DNA of 64,000 nucleotides from NCBI RefSeq assembly GCF_900143265.1, contig NZ_FRDJ01000005.1:1-64000 (forward strand). The letters run 5' to 3'. This document shows positions 1 through 8,957 of this stretch, one piece after another. The stretch is from Fervidobacterium gondwanense DSM 13020. GTDB taxonomy: Bacteria > Thermotogota > Thermotogae > Thermotogales > Fervidobacteriaceae. Position numbers and translations under genes: made by a program. How positions within the stretch are numbered: the stretch's first letter is position 1; each line of letters opens with the position of its first letter. The notes under the pieces were generated by a model that was not told the DNA's origin, searched no databases, and worked only from the letters and a program-made list of their open reading frames with translations.

Positions 1-445
<445 letters not shown>

Positions 446-553
446 ACCCTTGTCAGGTTCAACCCAAGCTTATCTTTTTTCGGTGGCTGCTATTCGTATT
501 TCAATGACCGGGCTTTCCCTTACCTTCTTCGTGTCGTCGCTCGGCGCTTTGTT

Positions 554-582
554 AATTTACCACAGTCCTTCAATTTTGTCAA
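554..582 (-). promoter_or_regulatory. rRNA promoter P1 (proximal)
   Basis: Reading the minus strand: -35 TTGACA (577-582), a 17-base spacer, then -10 TAAATT (554-559). The -35 is a perfect consensus. The next bases are GC-rich near the expected start, as in many rRNA promoters. It is the promoter closest to the 16S gene. Confidence 0.8.
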
Positions 583-598
583 GACCCGTACTTTCTTC

Positions 599-617
599 CG
601 CTTGCTTTCCTCAAGCG
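599..617 (-). other. Hairpin at the expected 5' end of the P2 transcript
   Basis: CGCTTG (599-604) pairs with CAAGCG (612-617) around a 7-base loop. The P2 -10 ends at 624, so the RNA should begin close to 617 and open directly with this stem. There is no T-run, so it is not a terminator. Confidence 0.5.
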
Positions 618-623
618 TTTCTT

Positions 624-652
624 AATTTACCATATCCTCTTTGTTTTGTCAA
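624..652 (-). promoter_or_regulatory. rRNA promoter P2 (middle)
   Basis: Minus strand: TTGACA (647-652), 17-base spacer, TAAATT (624-629). Both hexamers and the spacer length are identical to P1, exactly 70 bp further upstream. Confidence 0.8.
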
Positions 653-675
653 CTGTCTTTTTTCTTTTTTGCCTT

Positions 676-697
676 CCGTCTGCCTTCTGTCAGACGG
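676..697 (-). other. Hairpin at the expected 5' end of the P3 transcript
   Basis: CCGTCTG (676-682) pairs with CAGACGG (691-697) around an 8-base loop. It starts about 9 bases after the P3 -10 element, so P3 RNA would also begin with a stem-loop. An A-rich stretch follows, so it is not a terminator. Confidence 0.5.
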
Positions 698-705
698 CGA
701 GATTC

Positions 706-734
706 ATTCTACACCATCTTGCGTTAACTGTAAA
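706..734 (-). promoter_or_regulatory. rRNA promoter P3 (distal)
   Basis: Minus strand: TTTACA (729-734), 17-base spacer, TAGAAT (706-711). It is the third element of a tandem promoter array for the rRNA operon and lies about 260 bases upstream of the 16S 5' end. Confidence 0.7.
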
Positions 735-848
735 GCCTCATTCCGTAACGACTCCTTACCACTTTCTGTTACAAACAACCACAGCATGCCTATCTCTCAG
801 GCGTTTCGATAGTGACTAAAATACGCTAAAATAATATGGGAGTGTGAA

Positions 849-1427
849 TTAGATTAGGAATTTCAAGAATATGTTCACAAAAACTGGAACGAGCAGGGAA
901 ATAACAAACCCATGTCCGAAGGAAACAAGAGCTGTCTCTCTGTCGCTATAAGTTGCGATAATTCCAAGAAGAGTATCCATAGACGTTGCCCCTGCAACAG
1001 ATATTGTTCCGTAGCGAGAAAATTTTAGTCCAAACGGAGAGATAACTATTGCAATTAATTCCCTCAGCACATTTGCAAAGAACGATATACTTCCTATATA
1101 CGCACTGTATGAATTTGTTATGAGGACAGCAGACAGACTGTACCATCCAAATCCTGAGGCAGCAACTATAGTTTCAAGCTGTTTCAACGGTAGGAAGAAG
1201 GACAATACTAATACAAATGAAAGGGTACCTACAATCGTTGAAATTATGCTTCCTATAATATCTTTCAAAAACCTCTTCTCTATCTTCTCCTTACTTAAAT
1301 CCAAACCTACCAAGAATACAAGTGAATAAAGAACAATGTCAACAGTATTTCCCGGTAATTGAGTACGAGTAAGACGTCCAACTATCAGTCCAATAACAAC
1401 AGATCCAATCAACATTAAGATGCTCAT
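849..1427 (-). CDS. LysO-family lysine exporter, C-terminal part (DUF340)
   Basis: 192-aa hydrophobic protein with about five or six membrane segments. It matches the C-terminal part of LysO (DUF340), the inner-membrane lysine exporter that is a single protein of about 300 aa in E. coli. Its ATG overlaps the TGA of the preceding gene in an ATGA junction (1424-1427), so the two halves are translationally coupled. Together they make 279 aa, close to the one-piece protein. The family match is recognised from sequence pattern; the substrate is inferred from the family. Confidence 0.75.
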   Translation of the reverse strand: MSILMLIGSVVIGLIVGRLTRTQLPGNTVDIVLYSLVFLVGLDLSKEKIEKRFLKDIIGSIISTIVGTLSFVLVLSFFLPLKQLETIVAASGFGWYSLSAVLITNSYSAYIGSISFFANVLRELIAIVISPFGLKFSRYGTISVAGATSMDTLLGIIATYSDRETALVSFGHGFVISLLVPVFVNIFLKFLI

Positions 1428-1687
1428 TTTTTATTCACCACCCTCTCAATAATGTAACCAACCAAGAAACTCCCCGCCCCACCTGCAAGTGCGATTAATA
1501 GTCCGAAAAATATTATTGAATCAATTTTGCTGAAAAGTTCATCGTTACTCCCAATTTTAAGTCCGAGAGAGAACAACAAGGTCATTGTAAGAAGCATTAT
1601 CACTTTATATTTTCCTATCCATTTTGTATTTATGAATTTCCCTACAAAGAAACCTGCAAAAAATACGATTAATACCCACCAAATCAT
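1424..1687 (-). CDS. LysO-family exporter, N-terminal part (DUF340)
   Basis: 87-aa protein with about three membrane segments, matching the N-terminal segment of LysO. An AAGGAGC site lies 9-15 bases before the ATG. It sits only about 25 bases after the asnS terminator, with no clear promoter of its own, so read-through from asnS may supply its mRNA. The clean ATGA overlap with the second half and the separate RBS suggest a genuine two-gene form rather than a recent break. Confidence 0.7.
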   Translation of the reverse strand: MIWWVLIVFFAGFFVGKFINTKWIGKYKVIMLLTMTLLFSLGLKIGSNDELFSKIDSIIFFGLLIALAGGAGSFLVGYIIERVVNKK

Positions 1688-1711
1688 GTTCTTCGCTCCT
1701 TGTCAAAAGTC

Positions 1712-1741
1712 TTTATAAAAAGGGAGGCGCATATGCCTCCC
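1712..1741 (-). terminator. Rho-independent terminator after asnS
   Basis: GGGAGGC (1722-1728) pairs with GCCTCCC (1735-1741) around atat-type loop bases. On the minus strand the hairpin is followed by TTTTTATAAAG, directly after the asnS stop codon. Confidence 0.8.
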
Positions 1742-1769
1742 AATCAGTTATTTAAAACTGCTTCGAAAA

Positions 1770-3068
1770 TTACGGATGCACTCTGTAGAGCGTTCTTGCG
1801 AACGGAATGGCTTCTCTTATGTGTTCAAGGCCTGCAATCCATGCTATTGTTCTCTCCACACCAAGTCCAAATCCGCTGTGCGGAACTGAGCCGAAATTCC
1901 TTAAGTCGAGGTACCAGTCGTATTTTTCAACTGGCAGGTTATGTTCTTTCAATCTTTCAACCATTAGATCGTAGTCATGTATACGTTGCGATGCACCGAC
2001 TATCTCACCATAGCCTTCCGGTGCAAGTAGGTCATCGCAGAGAACAACCTGCGGATTTTCTGGATCAGGTTGCATGTAAAATGCCTTTGCCTGTCTTGGG
2101 TAATGTGTTACAAACAATGGGCTGTCGAATTGTTTTGCCAAGACTGTTTCTTCGTCTCCTCCAAAGTCATCGCCCCATTTTATGTCAAATCCCTGCTTTT
2201 GCAAGAAGTTAACAGCTTCCGTGTAAGTCATTCTCGGGAATGGTTTTTGAACCTTTTCAAGTTTTGAAACATCCCTGCCAATCGCTACAAGGTCGTCGTA
2301 TACGTTGTTCAGCACGTATTGGACTATGTAGTAAACCAGATCTTCTTGGAGCCTGACGTTATCTTCGTGTTCGTAGTAGGCAACTTCCGCTTCGTTCATC
2401 CAGAACTCTATCAAATGCCTTCTCGTCTTTGATTTTTCAGCTCTGAACGTTGGTCCGAGGTTAAACACTTTTCCGAGTGCCATACATGCTGCCTCTAAGT
2501 AAAGCTGACCTGTTTGCGCAAGGTAGACTTTCCCATAGTCAAAGTAGTCAACTTCGAACAAGTTACCTGCAGTTTCGCCAATTGCTCCGGTAAATATAGG
2601 TGTATCGATCTGCACGAAATCCCTTTCCCAGTAGAATTTTCTAATAGCCTTTATCACAGCATCTCTTATCCTTAGTATGTGGAACTGTCTTTTGGCCCTA
2701 AGCCAGAGATGTCTGTGTTCCATCAAGTACTCTATGCTGTGGTCCGGTTTCTGGATTGGAAAGTCTTCTTGCGGTATCTGAACTGGAATGATTTCCGTAG
2801 CAAGTATTTCAACGCCAGATGGCGCACGCTCGTCTTTTCTGACTTTTCCCTTTACGATGAAAGATGATTCAAGCCTGAGTTTATCGGCACTCTCAAAATT
2901 CTCATCGCCAATTGTGCTCTTTTCAGCTACAACCTGAACAAATCCTGTCCCATCGCGCATTTCTATAAACAAAATCTTACCACTTGACCTTTTACGCCTT
3001 ACCCAGCCTCTCAACTCAACTTCCTGGTCGATGTATCCTTTTAAATCTTTTATGTACACCCACTCCAT
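1770..3068 (-). CDS. asnS: Asparagine--tRNA ligase
   Basis: Charges tRNA-Asn with asparagine in the cytoplasm. The 432-aa product has an N-terminal OB-fold anticodon-binding domain (about residues 10-110) and a class II catalytic core. Motif 2 shows as FRAEKSKTRRHLIEFW and motif 3 as GFGLGVERTIAW. I place the start at the ATG of MEWVYIKD because AAGGAGG lies 8 bases before it; an upstream in-frame ATG (3092) would sit beyond that RBS. The length is normal for bacterial AsnRS. A terminator follows, and an extended -10 promoter lies about 55 bases upstream. Confidence 0.95.
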   Translation of the reverse strand: MEWVYIKDLKGYIDQEVELRGWVRRKRSSGKILFIEMRDGTGFVQVVAEKSTIGDENFESADKLRLESSFIVKGKVRKDERAPSGVEILATEIIPVQIPQEDFPIQKPDHSIEYLMEHRHLWLRAKRQFHILRIRDAVIKAIRKFYWERDFVQIDTPIFTGAIGETAGNLFEVDYFDYGKVYLAQTGQLYLEAACMALGKVFNLGPTFRAEKSKTRRHLIEFWMNEAEVAYYEHEDNVRLQEDLVYYIVQYVLNNVYDDLVAIGRDVSKLEKVQKPFPRMTYTEAVNFLQKQGFDIKWGDDFGGDEETVLAKQFDSPLFVTHYPRQAKAFYMQPDPENPQVVLCDDLLAPEGYGEIVGASQRIHDYDLMVERLKEHNLPVEKYDWYLDLRNFGSVPHSGFGLGVERTIAWIAGLEHIREAIPFARTLYRVHP

Positions 3069-3119
3069 ACCCAATGCCTCCTTGTTTTTCAATTCATTTG
3101 CTCAAGATACTTAATTTAG

Positions 3120-3128
3120 ATTATACCA
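3120..3128 (-). promoter_or_regulatory. Extended -10 promoter for asnS
   Basis: Minus strand reads TG-G-TATAAT (TATAAT at 3120-3125, TG at 3127-3128). A TTGAAA lies upstream at a short 15-base spacing, so the extended -10 probably carries the promoter. Confidence 0.6.
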
Positions 3129-3185
3129 TATCTGCTTTCTTTTCAACATTCTGAAGTTTTCAATCTTTCTAATGTTGAATTGGTA

Positions 3186-3194
3186 TGTTATAAT
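3186..3194 (+). promoter_or_regulatory. Extended -10 promoter for the NlpC/P60 gene
   Basis: TG-T-TATAAT (TG 3186-3187, TATAAT 3189-3194), 35 bases before the start codon and divergent from the asnS promoter. No good -35 is seen. Confidence 0.6.
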
Positions 3195-3229
3195 TTTCTG
3201 AGATGATGCAAGGAGGAGAAGAAATAGTG

Positions 3230-3751
3230 ATGCGGAAAATTCTTTTGGTATTTTTACTTCTCGTAATCAGTGGAATGTATTTCGGCTTTACAACACGAGA
3301 GCTTACAAGCTCTGAGATAGAAAAAATGTTTTCGAAACTGTATAAACTGAGGGCGGTTCCATACGTTTGGGGCGGAACCTCCGAGCTCGGTTTAGACTGC
3401 AGTGGATTAATTATTTACTTATTAAATCAGTTAGGGTACAAGAGATTCGTTTACAAGAATTCCTTAGTGTATGACGTTACGGCAGACAATATGTACAGGT
3501 ACAACACAAAGCCCATAAAGGAGTTGAAAGATTTAAAGAAAGGTGACCTCATTTTCTTTGACATGAATGAAGACACGGTGTTTGACCACGTTGTTATATT
3601 CGAAGGAATCGATAAATACGGAAATATATGGGTTTGGGATTCCGCTGAGATGTCCGACGGGATACACCAAAATAAAGTTGATAGGCGTCCTTTGTCTTTA
3701 CTCTCGGCAAGAAAATACGCTTTTGGAAGGATTTTGGTTGTACAGCAATAA
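3230..3751 (+). CDS. Secreted NlpC/P60-family cell-wall hydrolase
   Basis: 173-aa protein with a signal peptide (MRKILLVFLLLVISG) followed by a single NlpC/P60 domain. The family cleaves peptide bonds in peptidoglycan stem peptides using a Cys-His pair. The Cys (about residue 57) is in LDCSGL and the His (about 120) in FDHVVIF; the third polar residue is not obvious. No LysM or SH3 targeting domain is present, so it is a minimal enzyme. The start is the ATG preceded by AAGGAGGAG; an ORF start 27 bases earlier would overlap this RBS. It acts outside the inner membrane. Confidence 0.85.
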   Translation: MRKILLVFLLLVISGMYFGFTTRELTSSEIEKMFSKLYKLRAVPYVWGGTSELGLDCSGLIIYLLNQLGYKRFVYKNSLVYDVTADNMYRYNTKPIKELKDLKKGDLIFFDMNEDTVFDHVVIFEGIDKYGNIWVWDSAEMSDGIHQNKVDRRPLSLLSARKYAFGRILVVQQ

Positions 3752-3773
3752 GTGATCTGGTGTATAAATTAAC

Positions 3774-3810
3774 AAAACGGCTAAGGTATCAACCTTAGCC
3801 GTTTTCTCTT
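3774..3810. terminator. Bidirectional terminator between convergent genes
   Basis: A 13-bp perfect stem (3774-3786 with 3793-3805) around a 6-base loop, flanked by AAAA on one side and TTTTCTCTTTTT on the other. It can stop both the NlpC/P60 transcript and the leftward GH65 operon. Confidence 0.9.
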
Positions 3811-3812
3811 TT

Positions 3813-6083
3813 TCATACCAATTGAACCTCTGTTTTTCCACAATTTATTTTATACTTTCTGCCCTTTACTTCAACTTCAAGCTCTGTCTCGGATTCGAAT
3901 GCGATTTTTTCTTTTGTGATGCTCACTTTAATTGGTTTTCCAGCGTAATGTATCTTGAAACTCAAAGATTTCCAGTGTTCTGGTAGCCATGGGTTGAATT
4001 TGAGAGAACCATCTTTTTCCAATTCCATGCCTGCAAATCCGTACACAACTGATTGCCATGCTCCACCAGCGGATGCTGCGTGGAAACCGTTGTTCGTGTT
4101 GCCCTGGTTGTCTTCCAAATCAACAAGCACTGTTTTTAAGAAGTATCTGTAGGCATTATGTGTATCCCCAACTTTAAGTCCCATTATAGAATACATTGAT
4201 GGGCTCAAGGATGACTTGTGCATCGTCCTTTTTTCGTAATATTCATAATTCACTTTCATCTCTTCAAATGTAAATTCTTCTGGCAAGACCAACATAAGCA
4301 TGACAACATCAGGCTGTTTGATTAACTGCGTTTCACCGAGTTTAGTCAAATCAAGTCCTTTGGGCCACTTTGGTAATCCGTTTTCATCCCATTCAGTGAT
4401 TTCGATATCCTCCAACTTGAAGTATCCTTCAAATTGTTCTATCAGTTTCTCACCAGGTTTTCGAGGAATGTATATTTTTTCTGCCTTCTCTACCCAGCTG
4501 TTTACTTCTTCATCAGTCAATCCGAGAAGCGTTTTTAGTTTTTCAAACTTTACGGGAGATTTTTCCCTTATCCAATTATAGTATTCAACTGCTTTCAACA
4601 AATTCCATTTCGCAAGGTAGTTTGTATAAACGTTGTTGTCAACGTGTTCGTGAAATTCATCTGGTCCTATTACCCTCTTTATTTCATACCTGTCTTCTTT
4701 TTCATTGTACTCAAGCCTCGATTCCCAGAATTTGCCGGTTTCAAGTAGCATCTCAACACCGTAGTCGACCATGAATTGATCATCTTTGGTCACTGTGTGG
4801 TAGTGCACTAACGCAACAGCTATGTCTGAATTTATGTGAAATTCTTCGTCGCCAGTCCAGATTCTCACAGGATTTCCAAGGTAATCTTCACCCCACTTTG
4901 GCGTAACCTCAAGCCCTTCGTCGGCTGATTCCCACGGGAACTGGGCACCTTTGAACCCGTTCATCTGTGCATTTCTTCTCGCACCAGGAAGTGTGTTGTA
5001 CCTGTAAAGGAGCAAATTCTTTGCATATTCAGGCAGCGTGTAAAGGAAAAACGGGAACATAAATATTTCAGTGTCCCAGAAAACGTGTCCCTTATAACCT
5101 TCACCATGCAAACCCCTTGCACCTATGCTTACCTTTGGATTGTCAGGAGCGCACTGGTAAAGGTGGAAGAGGTTGAATCGTATTCCAACTTGCGCGGTTT
5201 CATCTCCTTCAATCACTATGTCCATATCATCCCAAGTTTTTTGTACAATCTTAGCATGTATGTCCAGTTCTTTATCGAAGGTGTCTTTTAGAAAACTTTC
5301 TAATTCACAAACTGTCCTTTCTACAAGATTTTCAATTTCAACATCTAACGATGTGTAAATGCTTCCGAATTTCTCAATAATTATCGACTGATTTTCCTTT
5401 ACAAATATCGTGTAGCTCTCTTGAGGATTGTCGCCAATTTTTCTAAACTTTCTGAACTTCAAAGCGTTTTCTCCATCTTCATATTTTCCAGAAATGTAAG
5501 TTGCGATTGCTATGTTGTGCCCTTTATCGTGTGTTTTCACAAGAACAATTATTCCTGGTTCGAGGTCCTTTGAATCGAGTATTTCGTAATGCTGCACTTT
5601 GTTTATTGGGTCAAGATATCCGTTATATGTGTTTGCATCGATACAGCTTTCAACTACAATTTTCCCGTTAAACTTTGGCGTAATTTTATATCTAACACCA
5701 AAGCGATGGAGGTTGGCTCTGCTTACGAATCTTTGAGATTCTACGAGTATCGTCTTCTCATTAACTTCAAACTCATACAAAGAGTTAAGCAAGCCATTCT
5801 CCATGTCGAGTGTTCGTTCATACTTTTTCAAATTTGAATAATCAAGACTCAGCGGCTCATTGTCAACGTATATAGCAAACCTAAGAGGGTCTGGAAGGTT
5901 AACAAGCTCGGTAACCTGTGCGTGGTGTTTATCAAAGATACCGGCAACATATGTGCCTCTCATTGCTCTGCTTGAAAATTCTTCTGTACCGCGTAAACTT
6001 AGATAGCCGTTTGCCAATGTGAAGATGGTTTCGTAAACGAGGTTTTCTTCTGGCAAGTATTTCTCTCTACGCACTGTCCACAT
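3813..6083 (-). CDS. GH65 alpha-glucosyl disaccharide phosphorylase (kojibiose/maltose/trehalose phosphorylase type)
   Basis: 756-aa glycoside hydrolase family 65 enzyme. These enzymes split an alpha-linked glucose disaccharide with phosphate, inverting to beta-glucose 1-phosphate plus glucose. The general-acid Glu is about residue 476, in the family motif GPDEFHEHVDNN. The N-terminal beta-sandwich, the (alpha/alpha)6 barrel and a small C-terminal beta domain fit the usual length of about 750-790 aa. The GTG/ATG at 6083 is chosen because GGAGGG lies 7 bases upstream; the longer ORF would overlap pgmB. The product feeds the adjacent beta-phosphoglucomutase. Specificity (kojibiose, maltose, trehalose, nigerose) cannot be read from the sequence alone. 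Confidence 0.9.
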   Translation of the reverse strand: MWTVRREKYLPEENLVYETIFTLANGYLSLRGTEEFSSRAMRGTYVAGIFDKHHAQVTELVNLPDPLRFAIYVDNEPLSLDYSNLKKYERTLDMENGLLNSLYEFEVNEKTILVESQRFVSRANLHRFGVRYKITPKFNGKIVVESCIDANTYNGYLDPINKVQHYEILDSKDLEPGIIVLVKTHDKGHNIAIATYISGKYEDGENALKFRKFRKIGDNPQESYTIFVKENQSIIIEKFGSIYTSLDVEIENLVERTVCELESFLKDTFDKELDIHAKIVQKTWDDMDIVIEGDETAQVGIRFNLFHLYQCAPDNPKVSIGARGLHGEGYKGHVFWDTEIFMFPFFLYTLPEYAKNLLLYRYNTLPGARRNAQMNGFKGAQFPWESADEGLEVTPKWGEDYLGNPVRIWTGDEEFHINSDIAVALVHYHTVTKDDQFMVDYGVEMLLETGKFWESRLEYNEKEDRYEIKRVIGPDEFHEHVDNNVYTNYLAKWNLLKAVEYYNWIREKSPVKFEKLKTLLGLTDEEVNSWVEKAEKIYIPRKPGEKLIEQFEGYFKLEDIEITEWDENGLPKWPKGLDLTKLGETQLIKQPDVVMLMLVLPEEFTFEEMKVNYEYYEKRTMHKSSLSPSMYSIMGLKVGDTHNAYRYFLKTVLVDLEDNQGNTNNGFHAASAGGAWQSVVYGFAGMELEKDGSLKFNPWLPEHWKSLSFKIHYAGKPIKVSITKEKIAFESETELEVEVKGRKYKINCGKTEVQLV

Positions 6084-6114
6084 CACACTTCCCTCCGTAA
6101 ACTCAGAATTCAAG

Positions 6115-6762
6115 TCAGAATTCAACAAGCTCTATTCCATGACCCACGAACGAGGTTATAACCCTATCAGCATCCTTAAGTATCTCGTGATCACCAACGC
6201 CTATCACTTTCATTCCTGCCCTCTTCGCCGCCTCTATTCCGGCTACCGCATCTTCAAAGACACAACAATCTTTTGGATCAACATTGAGTTCCTCGGCTGC
6301 TTTCAGGAATACCTCTGGGTCTGGTTTGGCTTTCGTGATCTTAGTACCATCGATTATCGAGTCGAAAAGATCAACAAGTTCGATTCTTCTGAGTATTGTC
6401 ATTGTGTTCTTACTTGCAGAACCGATAGCAATCTTAATTCCGGCGTTTTTCAATTTTCTCAAGAACTCCTCGACACCTGGAAGTATCTCGTCTTTTGTCA
6501 TCTGACTGATGTATTCGACATACCAATTGTTCTTCTTGTCGGATAACTGTTCTTTCAATTTTTGGTCTTCGATCTTAATCCCACCAACTGAGAGTAAAAT
6601 TTCAAGCGACTCCATTCGGCTTACACCTTTCAATCTTTCGTTGTCTTTTTCCGTAAATTCAAATCCGAGTTCTTTCGCTAATCTTTTCCAAGCAAGGTAA
6701 TGATACTTTGCGGTATCGACGATAACACCATCGAGATCAAAGATACAAGCCTTAGGTCTCAT
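6115..6762 (-). CDS. pgmB: Beta-phosphoglucomutase
   Basis: 215-aa HAD-superfamily enzyme that converts beta-glucose 1-phosphate to glucose 6-phosphate. The nucleophile/acid pair Asp9 and Asp11 is in FDLDGVIVD, His21 follows in KYHYLAW, the phosphate-binding Ser is in GSASKN, the Lys is in KAKPDP, and the Mg-binding acids are in FEDAVAG. These make it a complete beta-PGM. It lies between the permease genes and the GH65 phosphorylase in one operon, the expected partner that puts phosphorolysis product into glycolysis. Confidence 0.93.
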   Translation of the reverse strand: MRPKACIFDLDGVIVDTAKYHYLAWKRLAKELGFEFTEKDNERLKGVSRMESLEILLSVGGIKIEDQKLKEQLSDKKNNWYVEYISQMTKDEILPGVEEFLRKLKNAGIKIAIGSASKNTMTILRRIELVDLFDSIIDGTKITKAKPDPEVFLKAAEELNVDPKDCCVFEDAVAGIEAAKRAGMKVIGVGDHEILKDADRVITSFVGHGIELVEF

Positions 6763-6794
6763 GCCTCGTCCTCCTTAATAGAATTTTCTTATCT

Positions 6795-7706
6795 TTATCC
6801 CTTCACAGCTACCGCTTTTCCTGTTTCGATGAAGTACCTCTGGAATGAGAGGAATATTATTATCATCGGTATAGTCATGAATATCGATGCAGCCATCATG
6901 TATTGCCAGTAAGTGTAGTAAGATGTTTTGAAGAAGTTCAATCCGAGAGTAAGTGTGTACATCTCTTTCCTGCTGAGTATTATCAATGGCCACTGAAAGT
7001 CGTTCCAGGCTCCGAGGAACGTGTAAATGGCAAGTGCACTGACAGCTGGGAGTGCGTTCGGTAAAACTATCTTGAAGTATGTTCTCAAAATACCCGAACC
7101 ATCTATCCTAGCAGCTTCTTCAAGTTCTTTTGGAAAGTTTAAGAAAAATTGCCTCATCAAGAACAAGCCAAATATGTTTGTGAGCTTTGGAAGGAAGAGT
7201 CCAGTGTAAGTGTTCACCAAACCGTATTTGACAAGCAAGTTGTACTGAGGAATAAGCGTTACTTGCCCTGGGACCATCATTGTTGCAAGGAACATCGTGA
7301 ACCAGAAGTTTTTAAGCGGAAAATTCAACCGAGCGAACGCATAACCACCAAGAGAATTTAGCAGTATATTTCCCATCGTCAAGAGCCCAGCGTAGACTAT
7401 GGTATTCCACAGCCACTTTCTGTAAAGCGGAACAACTTCGAAGATCAACTTGTAATTCTGAAACGTAAGTGGCGCACCAAACGCAGATGGTTTTGGGAAG
7501 AGTCTTATTTTCGGTGGCCAATCAAAGATATTTACGCCCTTTTCATTTCCGCTTTCATCAAAGTATGTAATTGGCGTAAGTGAAACAAGGATAGCCCAAG
7601 TAAATGGGAAGAGCGTAGCTATTGCGTATGCTATAAGTACAACGTATGATACTACGATTGATATATTCTTCTTGTCATTTCTACTGTCCATAGACTCACC
7701 GCCCAT
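6795..7706 (-). CDS. Sugar ABC transporter permease, MalG type
   Basis: 303-aa inner-membrane subunit with six predicted helices and the cytoplasmic EAA loop EAARIDGSGILRTYFKIVLP (within about residues 195-215), which docks the ATPase. It pairs with the MalF-type subunit just upstream (10-base gap) to form the channel for the sugar bound by the 8958-10178 protein. No ATPase gene is found in the operon, so a shared MsmX/MalK-like ATPase elsewhere is implied. The start is uncertain between 7706 and an internal ATG 15 bases later. Confidence 0.9.
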   Translation of the reverse strand: MGGESMDSRNDKKNISIVVSYVVLIAYAIATLFPFTWAILVSLTPITYFDESGNEKGVNIFDWPPKIRLFPKPSAFGAPLTFQNYKLIFEVVPLYRKWLWNTIVYAGLLTMGNILLNSLGGYAFARLNFPLKNFWFTMFLATMMVPGQVTLIPQYNLLVKYGLVNTYTGLFLPKLTNIFGLFLMRQFFLNFPKELEEAARIDGSGILRTYFKIVLPNALPAVSALAIYTFLGAWNDFQWPLIILSRKEMYTLTLGLNFFKTSYYTYWQYMMAASIFMTIPMIIIFLSFQRYFIETGKAVAVKG

Positions 7707-7715
7707 CCCGAAATA

Positions 7716-8885
7716 TCAGTATTCTTCTTTGATGACTTTTCTTTGAATCAGCGAAAGCGTCAAAATCACAGCAAAGAGCACAACCGCAAGAGCTGATGCA
7801 TAGCCCATCTTTCCGTATTCAAATGCATTTTTGTATATGTAGAACGAAATCGTTATGTTTCTTAAATTTCTTATCAGGAAATATATCTGGTCGAATACCT
7901 GCATACATCCTATTGTTCCCATTATGGAAACGAAGACTATTTGAGGTCTCAACAGCGGAACTGTGATCTTCCAGAAAGTTTGCCAACCGTTCGCACCGTC
8001 AATTTTCGCTGCTTCATAGATACTTGATGGAATATCTTGCAATCCGGCAAGGAATGTGACCATGAAGTAGCCTGCTGTAGACCATATGTTCATCGCCATT
8101 ATCGCAAAGAGTGCTATATTCGGTTCATTGAGGTAATCTATCGGCTCAAATTTAAATCTTCCAAAAAGCGAAAGAAGTATTTTGTTCAAAATTCCCGGCT
8201 TTGAGTAAATGAGCCAGAAAATCATTGAAAGCGCCGCTGAAGAAGTTATCGCCGGCAAGAAGAAAACGGACTTGAAGAAGTTAACGCCCCGTATCTTAGA
8301 ATTTGCCGCAACGGCAAGAATTATTGCAAGCAAAGTTTGGATTGGAACTACGATGATTGAATATAGAAATGCATTCCAAAAGGATGTGTAAAAGTACATA
8401 TCCTTAAACATGTCTTTGAAATTTTGGATTCCGACAAACTTCGGTCTGTATCGCGTAAAGCGATTAGAATCATTTCTCATGTAGCGCCTCATGAAGTCTG
8501 AGATTTTAATTTCCTTAGGCAAGCGTCCTTCTCTGTAGTCAGCCAGCAGATTAAGTGAATCCAAGTTTTTCTTTATCAATTCTTTCTCTTCATCACTCAA
8601 CTTAACACCAACGTCGATTTCAACAAATGTAACGGGGTCGAAGTAGTTCAGAAGTTCATCAACCGAATAACTTTTCGCTTCTTCACGCAAAACACCTGTA
8701 TGAATCTCGAGTGCATCGTACGGATTAAAAACATATGTGAACTTTCTCGCTTCTAGAGGCTGGTAATCTGTCAAGCTATAATAGAATGCAGCGATTATTG
8801 GATATATTGTGAACACAAGAACTGTTAATATTACTGGCAGAGAAAACAGATAACCCACAATAGCTTCTTTTGTCCTGTACTTCAC
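7716..8885 (-). CDS. Sugar ABC transporter permease, MalF type
   Basis: 389-aa permease. Helix 1 (about residues 10-35) is followed by a roughly 120-residue hydrophilic insertion before helix 2, like the periplasmic P2 loop of MalF. The EAA loop is EAAKIDGANGWQTFWKITVP. It uses a GTG start with GGGGGT 7 bases upstream. A hairpin separates it from the binding-protein gene, which usually gives the binding protein a higher mRNA level than the permeases. Confidence 0.9.
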   Translation of the reverse strand: MKYRTKEAIVGYLFSLPVILTVLVFTIYPIIAAFYYSLTDYQPLEARKFTYVFNPYDALEIHTGVLREEAKSYSVDELLNYFDPVTFVEIDVGVKLSDEEKELIKKNLDSLNLLADYREGRLPKEIKISDFMRRYMRNDSNRFTRYRPKFVGIQNFKDMFKDMYFYTSFWNAFLYSIIVVPIQTLLAIILAVAANSKIRGVNFFKSVFFLPAITSSAALSMIFWLIYSKPGILNKILLSLFGRFKFEPIDYLNEPNIALFAIMAMNIWSTAGYFMVTFLAGLQDIPSSIYEAAKIDGANGWQTFWKITVPLLRPQIVFVSIMGTIGCMQVFDQIYFLIRNLRNITISFYIYKNAFEYGKMGYASALAVVLFAVILTLSLIQRKVIKEEY

Positions 8886-8916
8886 GGCTAAGACCCCCAG
8901 AATGTTTTTAATAAAG

Positions 8917-8940
8917 GGGAGGCAGGCGCCTCCCTCTTTT
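8917..8940 (-). other. Intercistronic hairpin between binding protein and permease genes
   Basis: GGGAGGC (8917-8923) pairs with GCCTCCC (8928-8934) around a 4-base loop. On the minus strand it is followed by C-TTTATTAAAAA, a weak U-tract. It is placed to stabilise or partly terminate mRNA after the binding-protein gene. Confidence 0.6.
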
Positions 8941-8957
8941 TAAATTGTCCAAGGAAG

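Larger units (their letters stand above)
446..848 (-). other. rRNA operon leader and promoter region (no protein gene)
   Basis: About 400 bases between the 16S 5' end and the stop codon of the LysO C-terminal gene. It holds three tandem sigma-70-type promoters pointing at the rRNA operon, and small hairpins just downstream of two of them. The T/C-rich plus strand gives an A/G-rich leader transcript. No convincing protein gene or tRNA is seen here. Confidence 0.8.

Noticed and set aside
1712-1741. Relation of this hairpin to the similar GGGAGGC hairpin at 8917-8934 as a mobile repeat
   Set aside because: Both are short GC-rich stems at gene ends; loops and flanks differ, so terminator or stabiliser function explains them.
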